Under the pieces are notes generated by a model. It ran no database searches. It saw nothing but the letters and a program-made list of their open reading frames with translations, and was not told the origin of the DNA. DNA of 64,000 nt from Spirochaetia bacterium (lineage in GTDB: Bacteria; Spirochaetota; Leptospiria; Turneriellales; JAOUOS01): positions 271,702 through 335,701 of the forward strand of contig JAOUOT010000002.1 in the NCBI GenBank assembly GCA_029880265.1. The letters are read 5' to 3'. The position numbers and the translations under genes were made by a program. Each line of letters opens with the position of its first letter. The stretch's first letter is position 1. Of this stretch, positions 45,601 through 54,036 are shown piece by piece.

Positions 45601-46538
45601 AGCCCAACAACTTTCAAAACGGAAGCCTTATGACCATTGATGTCATGTATGAATACGATAATGACGGCGCGGGCGGTAATGAATCGCAGCTGTATCTAGC
45701 ATCGGGCGGTTCAGATAACGACATTGAAAGCCGAACTCTGCTGAGCCAGGCCAACGACGGCGGAGTCGTTCGATCTAAGCTTGCTTTTTCTACAACGGCC
45801 AGCCCGCCCACAACAGGAAATGATTTTGAAGATGTCACGCCGTCGAGCATGAAATGGCTTCAATTTATGTCTATTCCCATGCCAAACAACGGCAGCAATG
45901 ACGGCATATGCGCGGGTAACGGCGACGACTGGGATTGTCTTGAGCCCCCCATGACATACGCGCCGGCGCTTAGGGCGGTTCCCGCTATGCGAAAAGTATC
46001 GAATGGCGATTTGTATATGATTCGCAATGCCTGCACGGTTGAAACCATACAGACGATTGACCTTGTAAATAAACAAACATGCCCGTCGGGAAGCGAAGTT
46101 CCCCAGCTATGGATGCTGCCAAAAGGAAGTACGGCCTCTCCCAAGGGTTCGCCCGACTGGGTTCTCGTGGCAGAAAATCCCTCGGCTAACGGCAGAGTTG
46201 ATATGAGCGGCAATACCGCCTGCGGAGCAACAAATATGTGCGACACAGAAAACACGCACATCACGCTTCTTGAAGTAAACGGTAATTATCTTTATATAGG
46301 TCTTGAAAATTCGGCTTACGGCTTAAACATTTGGCGGGTTGATATGAGTTCTGTACCAAGCGGTGTTTCGCCTTTAGAGTCTCAGTTTTCTCTAGTATCA
46401 AGTTTTGGTATAAACGACCCGGCTAACAATACCAGAATCTTTTCATATACTACGTATGAAAGTGGCGGATTAAACTACCTCTTTGTAAGCGCAGGAAACG
46501 GCACCGGCATCACAAAAATTTTTAGAACGATTGATTAA
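42681..46538 (+). CDS. Giant surface lipoprotein with seven Ig-like repeats
   Basis: 1,285 residues. A short hydrophobic leader ends at Cys22 (ITMPKC), a relaxed spirochaete-style lipobox. Residues from about 47 to 754 contain seven repeats of about 100 residues, each with the pattern PPVL-x-SA...TIRLTFSE-x-VEQL-x-AET..NYQID and a closing HTITVYNVEDL-like strand, typical of bacterial Ig-like adhesin domains. The remaining 530 residues are a Gly/Asn-rich region with paired Cys (NAASTs such as YPACLGAQ, RTCVNPGGCANGD) that may form a propeller-like domain. Likely an exposed adhesin or binding protein. Confidence 0.8.
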   Translation: MMKKFGIKNIVLIFMFITMPKCGSEFELFLLENASENNNVSPPVISDTTPPVLFSATPETSTTIRLTFSENVEQLTAETTANYQIDANPAGSLISSTVRDAINLNEVLITLPAPLTGGTHNITVYNIEDTSANVITNDGIDNTASFMVTPDTTPPVLSSAILETSATIRLTFSETIEQLTAETAVNYQIDLNPAGSLISSVVRDAVNLNEVLITLSGSLTEGAHSITAYNIEDASANVIINNGTDDVALFTVADLPPVLLGVTVQTDLIIVLTFSESLDQFTAETAANYQLDANAFGADINTVALDVNNVDVIITFNTNKRLTQGSHSVRVLNVEDLSANIINNNGADNVNTFWVDTKGPVFEQAVVLGTNSLRLVFSEDVDQLSAENVNNYEIDTNGAAANIASAVRDAVPTDVIITTTAPITDGTHTMTVYNVADLYNNVIINDGFSDVQSFSIDTTPPSLNSISVISSSTIRLFFSEQIELTSAQTVSNYQIDLNSAGAGISSVVLDAGGTDVLLTTTTPLTEALHSVTVFNIVDVYANAVIEDDINNKASFTMDYPPVLLSAVSEGIDTIRLTFSEDVEQISAETILNYQVTSCHVLLAVRDAVASEVIITVHDFIPDGTHTLTVFNVKDLNAMTINADGVDNVQSFLVENKTPSLLSVSVESTDRIRLNFSEPMNQASVENILNYEIDANGPGNLISSALLSGTNGILLYFTSALPDASYTLTVTGVLDLNLNAIVENGIDNTGLFTIATSGTFDEGAVHADPFGDSVSDFKLFTYDDRVYAGPNDAQSQVFRFKHDLSGTANTDLDGDLITAGNQSFYLLPNASGWDLWGIDFFYPACLGAQPHTLVGTACSGAGGTQALFVAGYVEPSKGNNKSVWMTNDGGGSATGFRMGFEEISGFRTSGSAANIGSMTVFKDQLYLAAIDSSGMAVLFSRTCVNPGGCANGDVYKNAPVDVQGKYLAHIGLSGQPNNFQNGSLMTIDVMYEYDNDGAGGNESQLYLASGGSDNDIESRTLLSQANDGGVVRSKLAFSTTASPPTTGNDFEDVTPSSMKWLQFMSIPMPNNGSNDGICAGNGDDWDCLEPPMTYAPALRAVPAMRKVSNGDLYMIRNACTVETIQTIDLVNKQTCPSGSEVPQLWMLPKGSTASPKGSPDWVLVAENPSANGRVDMSGNTACGATNMCDTENTHITLLEVNGNYLYIGLENSAYGLNIWRVDMSSVPSGVSPLESQFSLVSSFGINDPANNTRIFSYTTYESGGLNYLFVSAGNGTGITKIFRTID
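42819..44943 (+). repeat. Seven tandem repeats of about 300 bp inside the giant surface gene
   Basis: Units start near 42819, 43128, 43437, 43746, 44052, 44352 and 44652. The first two are very similar at DNA level, including long identical runs, whereas the others have diverged, so units 1-2 look like a recent duplication. Confidence 0.8.
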
Positions 46539-46609
46539 AATGATTTTTTAGCAAAAGGCCGCGCAAATCATCCGACAAATTTCTTTTTACACAATCTCAT
46601 AAAGGCAAA

Positions 46610-47458
46610 TTACCTTGGAACTTCGTTTATCAATTTACTCAGCATACCGTCGTGAGTGGTGATTGATTTTTGGTTCAATTCATAGGCTCTTTGCACTTCA
46701 ATCATGTTAACCATTTCAGTTACCACGTTTACGTTTGAAGTTTCAAGAAATCCCTGCAGTATTTCAGGAGGATTTTCAGCCGCGGTAAAAGTCTTCATCG
46801 GGCCCGATTCTGGGGTGACATTGTAAAATGAGTCGCCTTCTTTATACAAATGTCTGGGGTAATCAACTTTGCGAATTTGAATGCGATCAAGCAAAACGCG
46901 GTTTTCCCAGTTGTTGGCGTCTTTGCCGTAAGCGTCTTCTGGATTGTTCCCGATGGCGCCGTTTATATAAACGTCGCCTTCGCGGGTTATTACATAATTA
47001 TTTCGGTTGACCTTAATGGGTCCGCTTTCGCCTAAAAGCGGAAAGCCCTGAGAATTAACAAGATATCCGTTTTTATCAAGATAAAAAGCTCCGCTTCGGC
47101 TTAACCTCGCCCCTCTATCGGTCTGCACCACCATAAAGCCTTCCCCGTTTAGGGCCAAATCGCTGTCGCTTTTTGTATGTTTAAGAGGGCCCTGCTCAAA
47201 ACGGGTGAATATTTCATTTACTTCAACGCCGGTGCCAAGCTTGCCTACCAGAGGAGATATATCAAAACTTCCCATAGGGGTCCAGCCTATGCCGTCGTCG
47301 TTCATTCTATGTATCAAAAGTTCGGGAAAACTTTTAAAAGCGACGGTATCTTTCTTGAAAGCTGTTTTATCAACGTTGGCCAGATTGTTTGCCGTAACGT
47401 CCATTTTTCTCTGCATGGCCGTCATTCCCGCGGCGCCGGTATATATTCCTCTTAGCAT
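46610..47458 (-). CDS. flgF: Flagellar basal-body rod/hook protein (FlgF/FlgG family)
   Basis: 282 residues. N-terminal rod signature [18 protein letters not shown], then [16 protein letters not shown]; central [14 protein letters not shown]-terminal [20 protein letters not shown], then [18 protein letters not shown]. This is a distal or proximal rod component or its close relative (FlhO type). FlgF versus FlgG cannot be decided from this alone. It is isolated from other flagellar genes, as happens in spirochaetes. Confidence 0.85.
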   Translation of the reverse strand: MLRGIYTGAAGMTAMQRKMDVTANNLANVDKTAFKKDTVAFKSFPELLIHRMNDDGIGWTPMGSFDISPLVGKLGTGVEVNEIFTRFEQGPLKHTKSDSDLALNGEGFMVVQTDRGARLSRSGAFYLDKNGYLVNSQGFPLLGESGPIKVNRNNYVITREGDVYINGAIGNNPEDAYGKDANNWENRVLLDRIQIRKVDYPRHLYKEGDSFYNVTPESGPMKTFTAAENPPEILQGFLETSNVNVVTEMVNMIEVQRAYELNQKSITTHDGMLSKLINEVPR

Positions 47459-47552
47459 GGTTTATTATCGATAGAAAGATAAAAAGCCGTGATAAAAAAA
47501 GTGCGCGAAAAAAAAATGAGCCAAAGAAGCAAAGAAGCAAAGGCCCTATCTT

Positions 47553-47888
47553 CTACTCTAACATCTGAATTCCGAGATTGTAGATATTGTCTTTAAGAAG
47601 CTTCTTCCACCTGACAACGGCGGGATGCGGCAGCATAGAGCCCAGCTTTAAGATTACCTCTGAATTTTCATTTAGTTGTTCTTCTGCTTTTTCTTTGGTC
47701 AATATGACCACGAGATTACATCCGAAATGAGATTCGTTTTCTATTATGCCAACAATCTCTGCCTTAAATTCGCGGCTTTTTTCTTTGAATAATTTGACGC
47801 TTTCTTCAGACGCCGCGATAAGCGCAACATCTAACGGATTAGATTCATAGCGTATGCTTTTTCTAATGCCTTCTTCAGTATCTTTCAT
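47553..47888 (-). CDS. Small protein of unknown function upstream of flgF
   Basis: 111 residues from ATG 47888 (a TTG at 47924 adds 12). Alternating helix/strand pattern; VGIIENESHFGCNLVVIL then LTKEKAEEQL in the middle; one Cys; no signal peptide. It precedes flgF by 94 bp on the same strand. No family recognised; link to the flagellum is only positional. Confidence 0.5.
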   Translation of the reverse strand: MKDTEEGIRKSIRYESNPLDVALIAASEESVKLFKEKSREFKAEIVGIIENESHFGCNLVVILTKEKAEEQLNENSEVILKLGSMLPHPAVVRWKKLLKDNIYNLGIQMLE

Positions 47889-48048
47889 AAATGTATATTT
47901 ATAATTTAAAGAATATAAGGTCAATTAAATATTCATTTCTTTTTTTATTTTAAAAACAGGGGCGCGCCGCTATTTATGATTAAAAAATCAGGTTGACATT
48001 TTGAACCTTTGAACAACAGAGAATTTACATATCTGAAATACTATTTAT

Positions 48049-48999
48049 ATGCAAAAAATTCTTATCATAGGCTCAGCCGGTCAGATTGGCTCAGAACTTG
48101 TTCCCGTATTAAGAGAAAAGTACGGCGATGAAAATATTATTGCCGGATGGCACAATAAGAAGTGCGACGGGAACACGCTAAGTAATTCCATAGCATGCAA
48201 TATCGACATTACCGACGCCAACGCTCTTGAATCGGCAATTAAAAAACATGAAATAAATGTTATTTATCATCTGGCGTCTATGCTTTCAGCCGCGGCCGAA
48301 AAAAATCCGCAGGCGGCATATTCAGTAAATATGGGCGGATTGTTCAACGTACTTGAAGCCGCCCGAAAAAACAACTGCTCTGTTTTTTTCCCGAGCTCTA
48401 TTGGGGCGTTTGGACCGTCTACTCCTAAAGATAAAACCCCGCAGGTAACCATACAGAGGCCGAATACCATGTACGGCATTACAAAACTTGCGGGAGAACT
48501 TTTATGCGATTACTATTTTCAAAAATACAATGTCGATACAAGAGGAGTTCGTTTTCCCGGTCTTATCTCATACAAGACCGCTCCGGGAGGCGGCACTACC
48601 GATTATGCCGTTGAGATATTTTACGCGGCCGCAAAAAATGAAACATATGAATGTTTCTTAAAAGAAGACACAACCCTCGACATGATGTACATGCCTGACG
48701 CGATATCGGCAATGGTTAAGCTTATGCAAGCCGACGGCTCAACGCTAAAAAATAGAAACGCTTATAATATTACCGCAATGAGTTTTTCTCCTTCACAGAT
48801 TTTTAATGAAATCAAAAAGAGATTACCCGATTTTTCAATAACTTATAAACCCGATCTTATTCGTCAGTCAATTGCCGATTCATGGCCGCATTCATTAAAT
48901 GACGAAAACGCTCGCAACGAATGGGGATGGAAACCAACATATGATCTGCCGGCGATGGTAGATGATATGATAAAAAATATATTATCTTATGGGACTTGA
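48049..48999 (+). CDS. tdh: L-threonine 3-dehydrogenase, short-chain (epimerase-like) type
   Basis: 316-residue extended-SDR protein: NAD loop IIGSAGQIGSELVPVLREK, IYHLASMLSAAAEKNP, the catalytic TMYGITKLAGE (Tyr-x3-Lys), and RFPGLISYKTAPGGGTTDYA, which is specific to the SDR-type threonine dehydrogenase rather than UDP-sugar epimerases. It oxidises threonine to 2-amino-3-oxobutyrate. The next gene encodes the enzyme that uses this product, and they overlap by 11 bp. Confidence 0.88.
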   Translation: MQKILIIGSAGQIGSELVPVLREKYGDENIIAGWHNKKCDGNTLSNSIACNIDITDANALESAIKKHEINVIYHLASMLSAAAEKNPQAAYSVNMGGLFNVLEAARKNNCSVFFPSSIGAFGPSTPKDKTPQVTIQRPNTMYGITKLAGELLCDYYFQKYNVDTRGVRFPGLISYKTAPGGGTTDYAVEIFYAAAKNETYECFLKEDTTLDMMYMPDAISAMVKLMQADGSTLKNRNAYNITAMSFSPSQIFNEIKKRLPDFSITYKPDLIRQSIADSWPHSLNDENARNEWGWKPTYDLPAMVDDMIKNILSYGT

Positions 49000-50215
49000 T
49001 AAAATAAAAATAAAATTAACAGAGAAAATAGAAATTCTTGAAAAAGAAGGCCGTCTTAAGGGTGTAGAAAAAATCATCTGCGGAATAAAACCTCCTGAAA
49101 ACGGATACGGGATTCGTTTTCTTCTTAAAGGTTTTGGCGATAAAGAATTTCTTCGAATGAACTCGAATTCTTATCTTGGTCTTTGTTTTCATCCTGAAGT
49201 TATAAAAGCCGAAGAAGAAGCGGCCAAAAAATACGGCACAGGACCGGGAGCCGTCAGGTTCATAAGCGGCACATTTGAGCCCCACATCATGCTTGAAGAC
49301 AAACTGGCAGAGTTTCACAAAAGAGAAGCCGCCATGATCTTTTCTTCGGCCTACTCTGCCGTTTTGGGAATTTTACCCTCTCTTATCACAGAAGATACAA
49401 TTGTGATAAGCGACGAGTTAAACCATAACTGTATTATAAAGGCAATCGGTTTATCAAAGCCCTTAAGAAAAAAAATATATCCGCACCTAAGCGCAATAGA
49501 GTTAAATAGAATATTAGTTAAAAACGCGGGCAAAGCAAAAAGAGCCGTTGTTGTAACCGACGGAGTTTTCAGCATGAGAGGCGACCACACGCCCTTAGAT
49601 AAAATCAGCGAGATTTGTCGGGAGCATGAATCTTCTTATGAAGAAGGCGTTATTACCATTGCAGACGATTCTCACGGCATCGGCGCTTTCGGTAAAACCG
49701 GCAGAGGAACCGAAGAAATCACAAGCACAAGGGTAGATATCTTAGCCGCAACGCTCGGTAAAGCTCTGGGCGTAAACGGAGGCTATATTGTCTCTGACAA
49801 AAAAGTAATCGAATACTTTAGAGAAACAGCGGCTTTATATATTTATTCAAATTCGATAACAGCTTCAGAGTCTGCCGCCGCGCTAAAAGCTCTTGAAATC
49901 TTAGACAGCTCTGAAGGTATTGAGACGCTTGAAAACCTTCGCAAGATGACGATGAAATTAAAAGAAGGCTTAGAAAGTATAAAGCTTGAAACGCTGCCGG
50001 GCAGACATCCGATTGTGCCTCTTTTATTGCGCGACACGAAAAGAACAAAAAAGTTAGTTCAATTTCTTTTTGAAAACGGCATACTGGCTACGGGCCTTAG
50101 CTTTCCTGTAGTTCCTAAAGGAGAAGAAGAGATACGCTTTCAGGTATCAGCTTCTCATACCGAAAAAGACATTGATTATCTAATTGAAATATTACACAGA
50201 TGGAAAACCCAGTAA
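48989..50215 (+). CDS. kbl: 2-amino-3-ketobutyrate CoA ligase (glycine C-acetyltransferase)
   Basis: 408-residue PLP enzyme of the alpha-oxoamine synthase family. NSNSYLGLCFHPEVIKAEEE, GTGPGAVRFISGTFEPHIML, VTDGVFSMRGDHTPL, ADDSHGIGAFGKTGRG and the PLP lysine in ATLGKALGVNGG are present. It splits 2-amino-3-oxobutyrate with CoA into glycine and acetyl-CoA. The pairing with an SDR-type tdh settles its function against related synthases (BioF, HemA). It has a highly charged N-terminal extension of about 35 residues. Confidence 0.9.
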   Translation: MGLDKIKIKLTEKIEILEKEGRLKGVEKIICGIKPPENGYGIRFLLKGFGDKEFLRMNSNSYLGLCFHPEVIKAEEEAAKKYGTGPGAVRFISGTFEPHIMLEDKLAEFHKREAAMIFSSAYSAVLGILPSLITEDTIVISDELNHNCIIKAIGLSKPLRKKIYPHLSAIELNRILVKNAGKAKRAVVVTDGVFSMRGDHTPLDKISEICREHESSYEEGVITIADDSHGIGAFGKTGRGTEEITSTRVDILAATLGKALGVNGGYIVSDKKVIEYFRETAALYIYSNSITASESAAALKALEILDSSEGIETLENLRKMTMKLKEGLESIKLETLPGRHPIVPLLLRDTKRTKKLVQFLFENGILATGLSFPVVPKGEEEIRFQVSASHTEKDIDYLIEILHRWKTQ

Positions 50216-50390
50216 ATAAATAATTACGCTGCCCATCTTTCCTTTGATTTTGCCGTATTCAAACATATATCCATCTGCCCTTATTTCATTTGTCATACGC
50301 CTTAAATCGCGCACAGAATAAATTCGCAAAACAGAAACTACCCCGTCTTAGACTATCATGAAAGGCAAAACAAGAATACCGGGGTTTCCC

Positions 50391-51206
50391 TTAATCATCA
50401 TCGTCGTCATGTTCGTGATGGTGGTCATCATCATCGTCATCATCATGTTCTGATGACTTGTGTTTTTTCTTCACTCCGCCTAAGTCTTTATATTTGCCCG
50501 ATTCCCAGATTCTTTTGGCTTCGTGTTCGTCGCCGCTTCTGTGGCATAGTTCACATTTCTCGAAATTTCGAATTCCTTCTTCGTAATGTTCTTCGCGCAT
50601 TTTTGCGGGCGTGTGTTCGTGGCATTCATAGCATGTATATTCTTTATAGTTTTTATTGAGATGACAGTCTTTGCACCGCGGCGGATGGTGTTTGTCGAAA
50701 CGAAAGTATTTTTCATGTTCAAAATCGGCGGGAATCCATTTTTCTGTTTTATGGCAGTCGCTGCAATTTTCGGCATTTTTTTCGTGAAGACTGTCTTTAG
50801 GATTCTCATGACATGAAAGACATTTCTTTCGAAGAGAGGCCTCTAAAACGTCATGAGAAAATTCATGTATCAACATTCTGGGTTCTCTGCCGGCATGATC
50901 TGTATGGCAGACATCGCAGGTCTCTTTCTGAAGGGTATTATGAAATACTGCCTTTTTTTTATGCTCTTCTTTTTTTACAATTTTCGCGCCTTTTACGGTA
51001 AAAATACCTATTTCTTTCGGCTTGTGACAAGATATGCATTTTTCGCCCGATACTCCCCTGAAAAGGCTGTGGCACTTCATACAGTCTTTTTCAAGTTCGA
51101 CATGTCCTTTTGATAAATCGCCGGGATTTATCGCTTCTTTGGGATATTTGTAACTGACGACTATCGCTGCAAAGACGGCTAAAATAATATAAGTTATACG
51201 AATCAT
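50391..51206 (-). CDS. Periplasmic octahaem cytochrome c with Asp/His tail
   Basis: 271 residues from ATG 51206, which overlaps the stop of the preceding cytochrome b gene by one base. An N-terminal hydrophobic segment (signal or anchor) is followed by eight haem sites CxxCH: CMKCH (at residue 42), CISCH, CDVCH, CLSCH, CSDCH, CKDCH, CYECH and CELCH. Further His residues can serve as second ligands. The C-terminus is a run of Asp and His (SSEHDDDDDDDHHHEHDDDD) coded by simple GAT/CAT repeats. Role: periplasmic electron carrier working with the membrane cytochrome b. Confidence 0.88.
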   Translation of the reverse strand: MIRITYIILAVFAAIVVSYKYPKEAINPGDLSKGHVELEKDCMKCHSLFRGVSGEKCISCHKPKEIGIFTVKGAKIVKKEEHKKKAVFHNTLQKETCDVCHTDHAGREPRMLIHEFSHDVLEASLRKKCLSCHENPKDSLHEKNAENCSDCHKTEKWIPADFEHEKYFRFDKHHPPRCKDCHLNKNYKEYTCYECHEHTPAKMREEHYEEGIRNFEKCELCHRSGDEHEAKRIWESGKYKDLGGVKKKHKSSEHDDDDDDDHHHEHDDDDD

Positions 51207-51784
51207 TAAAATCTTTCCCAAAACATAAAAATAGATAGAATATGCGCAATGGCCAATACGGCAAATATCGAAGTAATGGGTTTATGAATAACCCTCCATT
51301 GGCTGATTGTCTTTACGGCAATAGAATCCCAGAAAATTCTGCTTTCAGTCTCGTCTTCTGATAAACCGTTGTTTAATAAGGCTTCTTTTTTTGCTTTGAG
51401 AGTTTCTCTTGCTTTTTGAAGCAGATATTTGCCCGCTAATCCGCTGCCGGCGGCTATAAGCATGGCAAAAGAGGCCGCCCACGGGAGGTAAGCGTTAAAG
51501 TGAATGCCTGAATGAATTAAAACAAAAAGAGTTCCGAGCCATGAAAAAAATTCATGCAAACTCAGATAAAATTTAGGCGAGCCTGTTTGAATAACTTTCC
51601 TTTTTCTTAAAGAATATAAGAATGAAAGAATGATTAATAGGCTTCCTATTGTTCCTAAATATCTGCCTATTGCGGTTAAATTTGCCAGATGAAGAAAAAA
51701 ATCAATAATAATTGTAATAAGAATTAATGACACAAACCATGTTATAGAGGGAACAATATCTTTTTTAAATACGGATCTTTTCAT
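51206..51784 (-). CDS. Membrane cytochrome b-like protein
   Basis: 192 residues with about five hydrophobic segments. Paired His in membrane helices (SLHEFFSW, LIHSGIHFN, VIHKPITSIFAVLAIAHIL) are candidate haem b ligands, as in the cytochrome b561 / ferric-reductase-like folds. It precedes the octahaem cytochrome with a one-base overlap, so the two form a membrane quinone-to-periplasm electron pathway or the reverse. Quinone or metal substrate not known. Confidence 0.75.
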   Translation of the reverse strand: MKRSVFKKDIVPSITWFVSLILITIIIDFFLHLANLTAIGRYLGTIGSLLIILSFLYSLRKRKVIQTGSPKFYLSLHEFFSWLGTLFVLIHSGIHFNAYLPWAASFAMLIAAGSGLAGKYLLQKARETLKAKKEALLNNGLSEDETESRIFWDSIAVKTISQWRVIHKPITSIFAVLAIAHILSIFMFWERF

Positions 51785-51797
51785 TTGTTTAATTTTC

Positions 51798-53147
51798 TTA
51801 CTTGAAAATGGTAAAGATTTTTTTCAAATCTGCTTCAGTCGACGCCTCTGCAATAAGCCTTACAACGGGCTCTGTATTTGAAGGTCTTAAATGAACCCAC
51901 GGCAGGCCAGATTTGTGAGATAAACGCAATCCGTCTGTTGTATCTTCTTTGAAATCAGGCAATGATTTTTTAAGTTTGTCATACAGCGAATTTAGATTTG
52001 AAGTTTGAATGACGGTTTTTTTCATTTTTAATTTTGGGAAGCCGTTTATAGATTCATAGATGTTCTTATTCTCAGATAAAAGCGAAAGAATATAAGCCGT
52101 GCCGCTTACCGAGTCTCTGCCAAATGAAGATACGGCGGGGTCTATAACGCCTCCGTTGCCTTCGCCGCCAAACCCCGCTTTTTTTTGCAGCATTTTTTTT
52201 ACAACATTAGCTTCGCCTACGGCAGAGCGGATGGTTTTTCTGTTAAACCGGGAAGCCGCAAAATCGTTTAGCCATGAGCTTGATAAATTTACTACAATAT
52301 CTCCCTTTTTTTGAGGTAAGGCTTTCAATAAAACAAGAGGCAGAGTTAGCTCTTCGCCGAGAGGTTTGCCGTCGGGGCCAACAAGAGCCAGTCTGTCGGC
52401 GTCGGGGTCATACGCAAAGCCGATATCGCATTTCTCTTCAACCACAAGGCGTCCCAAATCTTTTAAAGCAAAAGGAAGCGGTTCAGGATTCCGCGGGAAA
52501 ATAGACGATACATTTGCGTGAATTGATACAAATTTAACGCCTAGGCGATTAAGCAAGGCCGGAATGATACCGCAGGCGCATCCGCCTACGGGATCAATGG
52601 CCACTTTCAGGTTTTTAAGCGACGGAGCTTTACCCCAGACGGCTTTTATCGCCGAATTGATATGGTTTTCCATAGCATGAGATTCTGCATATTCGCTTTT
52701 TTGAAGCGCAGTCTTTTTATTACCCCAATCTGACAGCTTTAGAGTTTCAAGATTGCTTTTTAGCCGAGCGTTTTCCTGTTCGTTGAAGAAAAAACCGTCT
52801 TTACCGATAAACTTAAACCCGTTATATTCGATAGGGTTATGCGAGGCAGAAATCATTATACCGCCCGGCAGGTTTTTTTCATTGATAAAAGATTTAATTG
52901 TAGGCGTGGGCACGACCCCCAGGTCATAAACTTCTCTTCCCGCTGCTAAAAGAACCCCTTCAATGAGTTTGCTTATCGCAAAGCCTGTCGGTCTGTTGTC
53001 TCGCGCTATGGCGATGGGGCCTTTTTTAATTGATTTGTGCAATGAAACGGCAAGAGCGGGAATGTTTGACGGATTTATATCTTCAGGATAAAGGCCTCTT
53101 AACCCTGAAACAGAAAATTTTAATGTTCGGCTTTTTAAATTTAGCAT
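51798..53147 (-). CDS. Phosphohexomutase (phosphomannomutase/phosphoglucomutase/GlmM family)
   Basis: 449 residues of the alpha-D-phosphohexomutase family. FSVSGLRGLYPEDI and the phosphoserine loop GGIMISASHNPIEYNGFK (Ser near residue 101), metal loop FAYDPDADRLALVGPDGK, substrate loop GEGNGGVIDP, and C-terminal RPSNTEPVVRLI. It interconverts hexose 1- and 6-phosphates. GlmM usually has a GTDGxRG start; FSVSGLRG here is closer to PMM/PGM or archaeal-type GlmM, so the sugar is open. Confidence 0.88.
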   Translation of the reverse strand: MLNLKSRTLKFSVSGLRGLYPEDINPSNIPALAVSLHKSIKKGPIAIARDNRPTGFAISKLIEGVLLAAGREVYDLGVVPTPTIKSFINEKNLPGGIMISASHNPIEYNGFKFIGKDGFFFNEQENARLKSNLETLKLSDWGNKKTALQKSEYAESHAMENHINSAIKAVWGKAPSLKNLKVAIDPVGGCACGIIPALLNRLGVKFVSIHANVSSIFPRNPEPLPFALKDLGRLVVEEKCDIGFAYDPDADRLALVGPDGKPLGEELTLPLVLLKALPQKKGDIVVNLSSSWLNDFAASRFNRKTIRSAVGEANVVKKMLQKKAGFGGEGNGGVIDPAVSSFGRDSVSGTAYILSLLSENKNIYESINGFPKLKMKKTVIQTSNLNSLYDKLKKSLPDFKEDTTDGLRLSHKSGLPWVHLRPSNTEPVVRLIAEASTEADLKKIFTIFK

Positions 53148-53149
53148 AA

Positions 53150-53536
53150 TTACTTCAAATATATTTCTATGGGCATAGAAATATTTGTATCTGTACTTTC
53201 TATCTGAATTTCAATATCTTTAGCCAAAATACCGGTTTCAGCAATATACTTGCCCACAATTTGGGCTCGCTTTTTTGCAAGCTCTTTATTTATTTTTGAG
53301 TCGGCCAGCGACCGAATTATTATTTGTTTTTTATCTTCTGATTTTAGTTTTCTTGTTAATAGTCTTAAGGCGACCTTCGATTCGTCGTCAAGTTTGCTGT
53401 CATTTTTATCATAATAAACGCCGGCATATTCTATACGAATTATTCCCGCAACAGGCGGTACGTCTTGAGATGCAGTTTGGTTTCCTGCCGCCGAGATCAG
53501 GGCCATTGTAAAAAGTAATATAAAATTTAGTCCCAT
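53150..53536 (-). CDS. Small secreted protein resembling an OmpA-type C-terminal domain
   Basis: 128 residues with a signal peptide. YYDKNDSKLDDESKVALRLL, IIIRSLADSKINKELAKKRA and VGKYIAETGI follow the OmpA-like peptidoglycan-binding pattern (the usual HTD.G....N..LS.xRA), but several of the diaminopimelate-binding residues are altered. It may bind peptidoglycan weakly or not at all. It lies 2 bp before the phosphohexomutase gene and 9 bp after a membrane protein gene. Confidence 0.6.
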   Translation of the reverse strand: MGLNFILLFTMALISAAGNQTASQDVPPVAGIIRIEYAGVYYDKNDSKLDDESKVALRLLTRKLKSEDKKQIIIRSLADSKINKELAKKRAQIVGKYIAETGILAKDIEIQIESTDTNISMPIEIYLK

Positions 53537-53545
53537 AATATTTCC

Positions 53546-53980
53546 CTAAAAAGGATCTTTAACGGCGTCGCGGGTTGGTTTTTCGTCGTCTGTAGGTTGT
53601 TTTATAATTAATGGAGAGTCTTTTGTAGGGTTTTCTTGTTTCGTATCTTCATTTGATTCTTCGATAGAAAACCCGAATTTTGACGAAAGAAATTTTTTTA
53701 CGCCTTTTGTTACCGAATCGATATCGCCTTCTTCGCTTGACGGAAGCGAAATATAAATAAAAGCTAAAATGGTAAATAGAAAGAAGACGCTATGAAGCAG
53801 AGAAGCCAGAAGCGTTCTCAATGATTTTTTGCCTTTTCTCTTCTTTGCCGAATAGACATAAAAGGCAAGAAGCATAAATACAAACTGCAAAAGCACAGCC
53901 AGAATAGAAAACGGATAAACGCATGCGGCTAAAAGCAGAACAACGCTTACGAATAATAGCAGTATTAGAAAAAAACTCAT
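53546..53980 (-). CDS. Small membrane protein of unknown function
   Basis: 144 residues: about three hydrophobic segments in the first 80 residues, a basic loop (SAKKRKGKKSLR) between the second and third, and an acidic soluble tail. The family is not recognised. It probably starts the transcript with the OmpA-like gene and the phosphohexomutase. Confidence 0.55.
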   Translation of the reverse strand: MSFFLILLLFVSVVLLLAACVYPFSILAVLLQFVFMLLAFYVYSAKKRKGKKSLRTLLASLLHSVFFLFTILAFIYISLPSSEEGDIDSVTKGVKKFLSSKFGFSIEESNEDTKQENPTKDSPLIIKQPTDDEKPTRDAVKDPF

Positions 53981-54036
53981 GAGTACCCGGTAAGATTAAT
54001 ATTTACACTGTCAATGAAAAAGCGCCGGCGCGCGCC

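Noticed and set aside
45711..46264. Minus-strand frames of 120-134 codons inside the giant surface gene
   Set aside because: They are shadows of a well-supported repeat protein on the plus strand; composition (many Arg/His/Ser) is not like real genes here.
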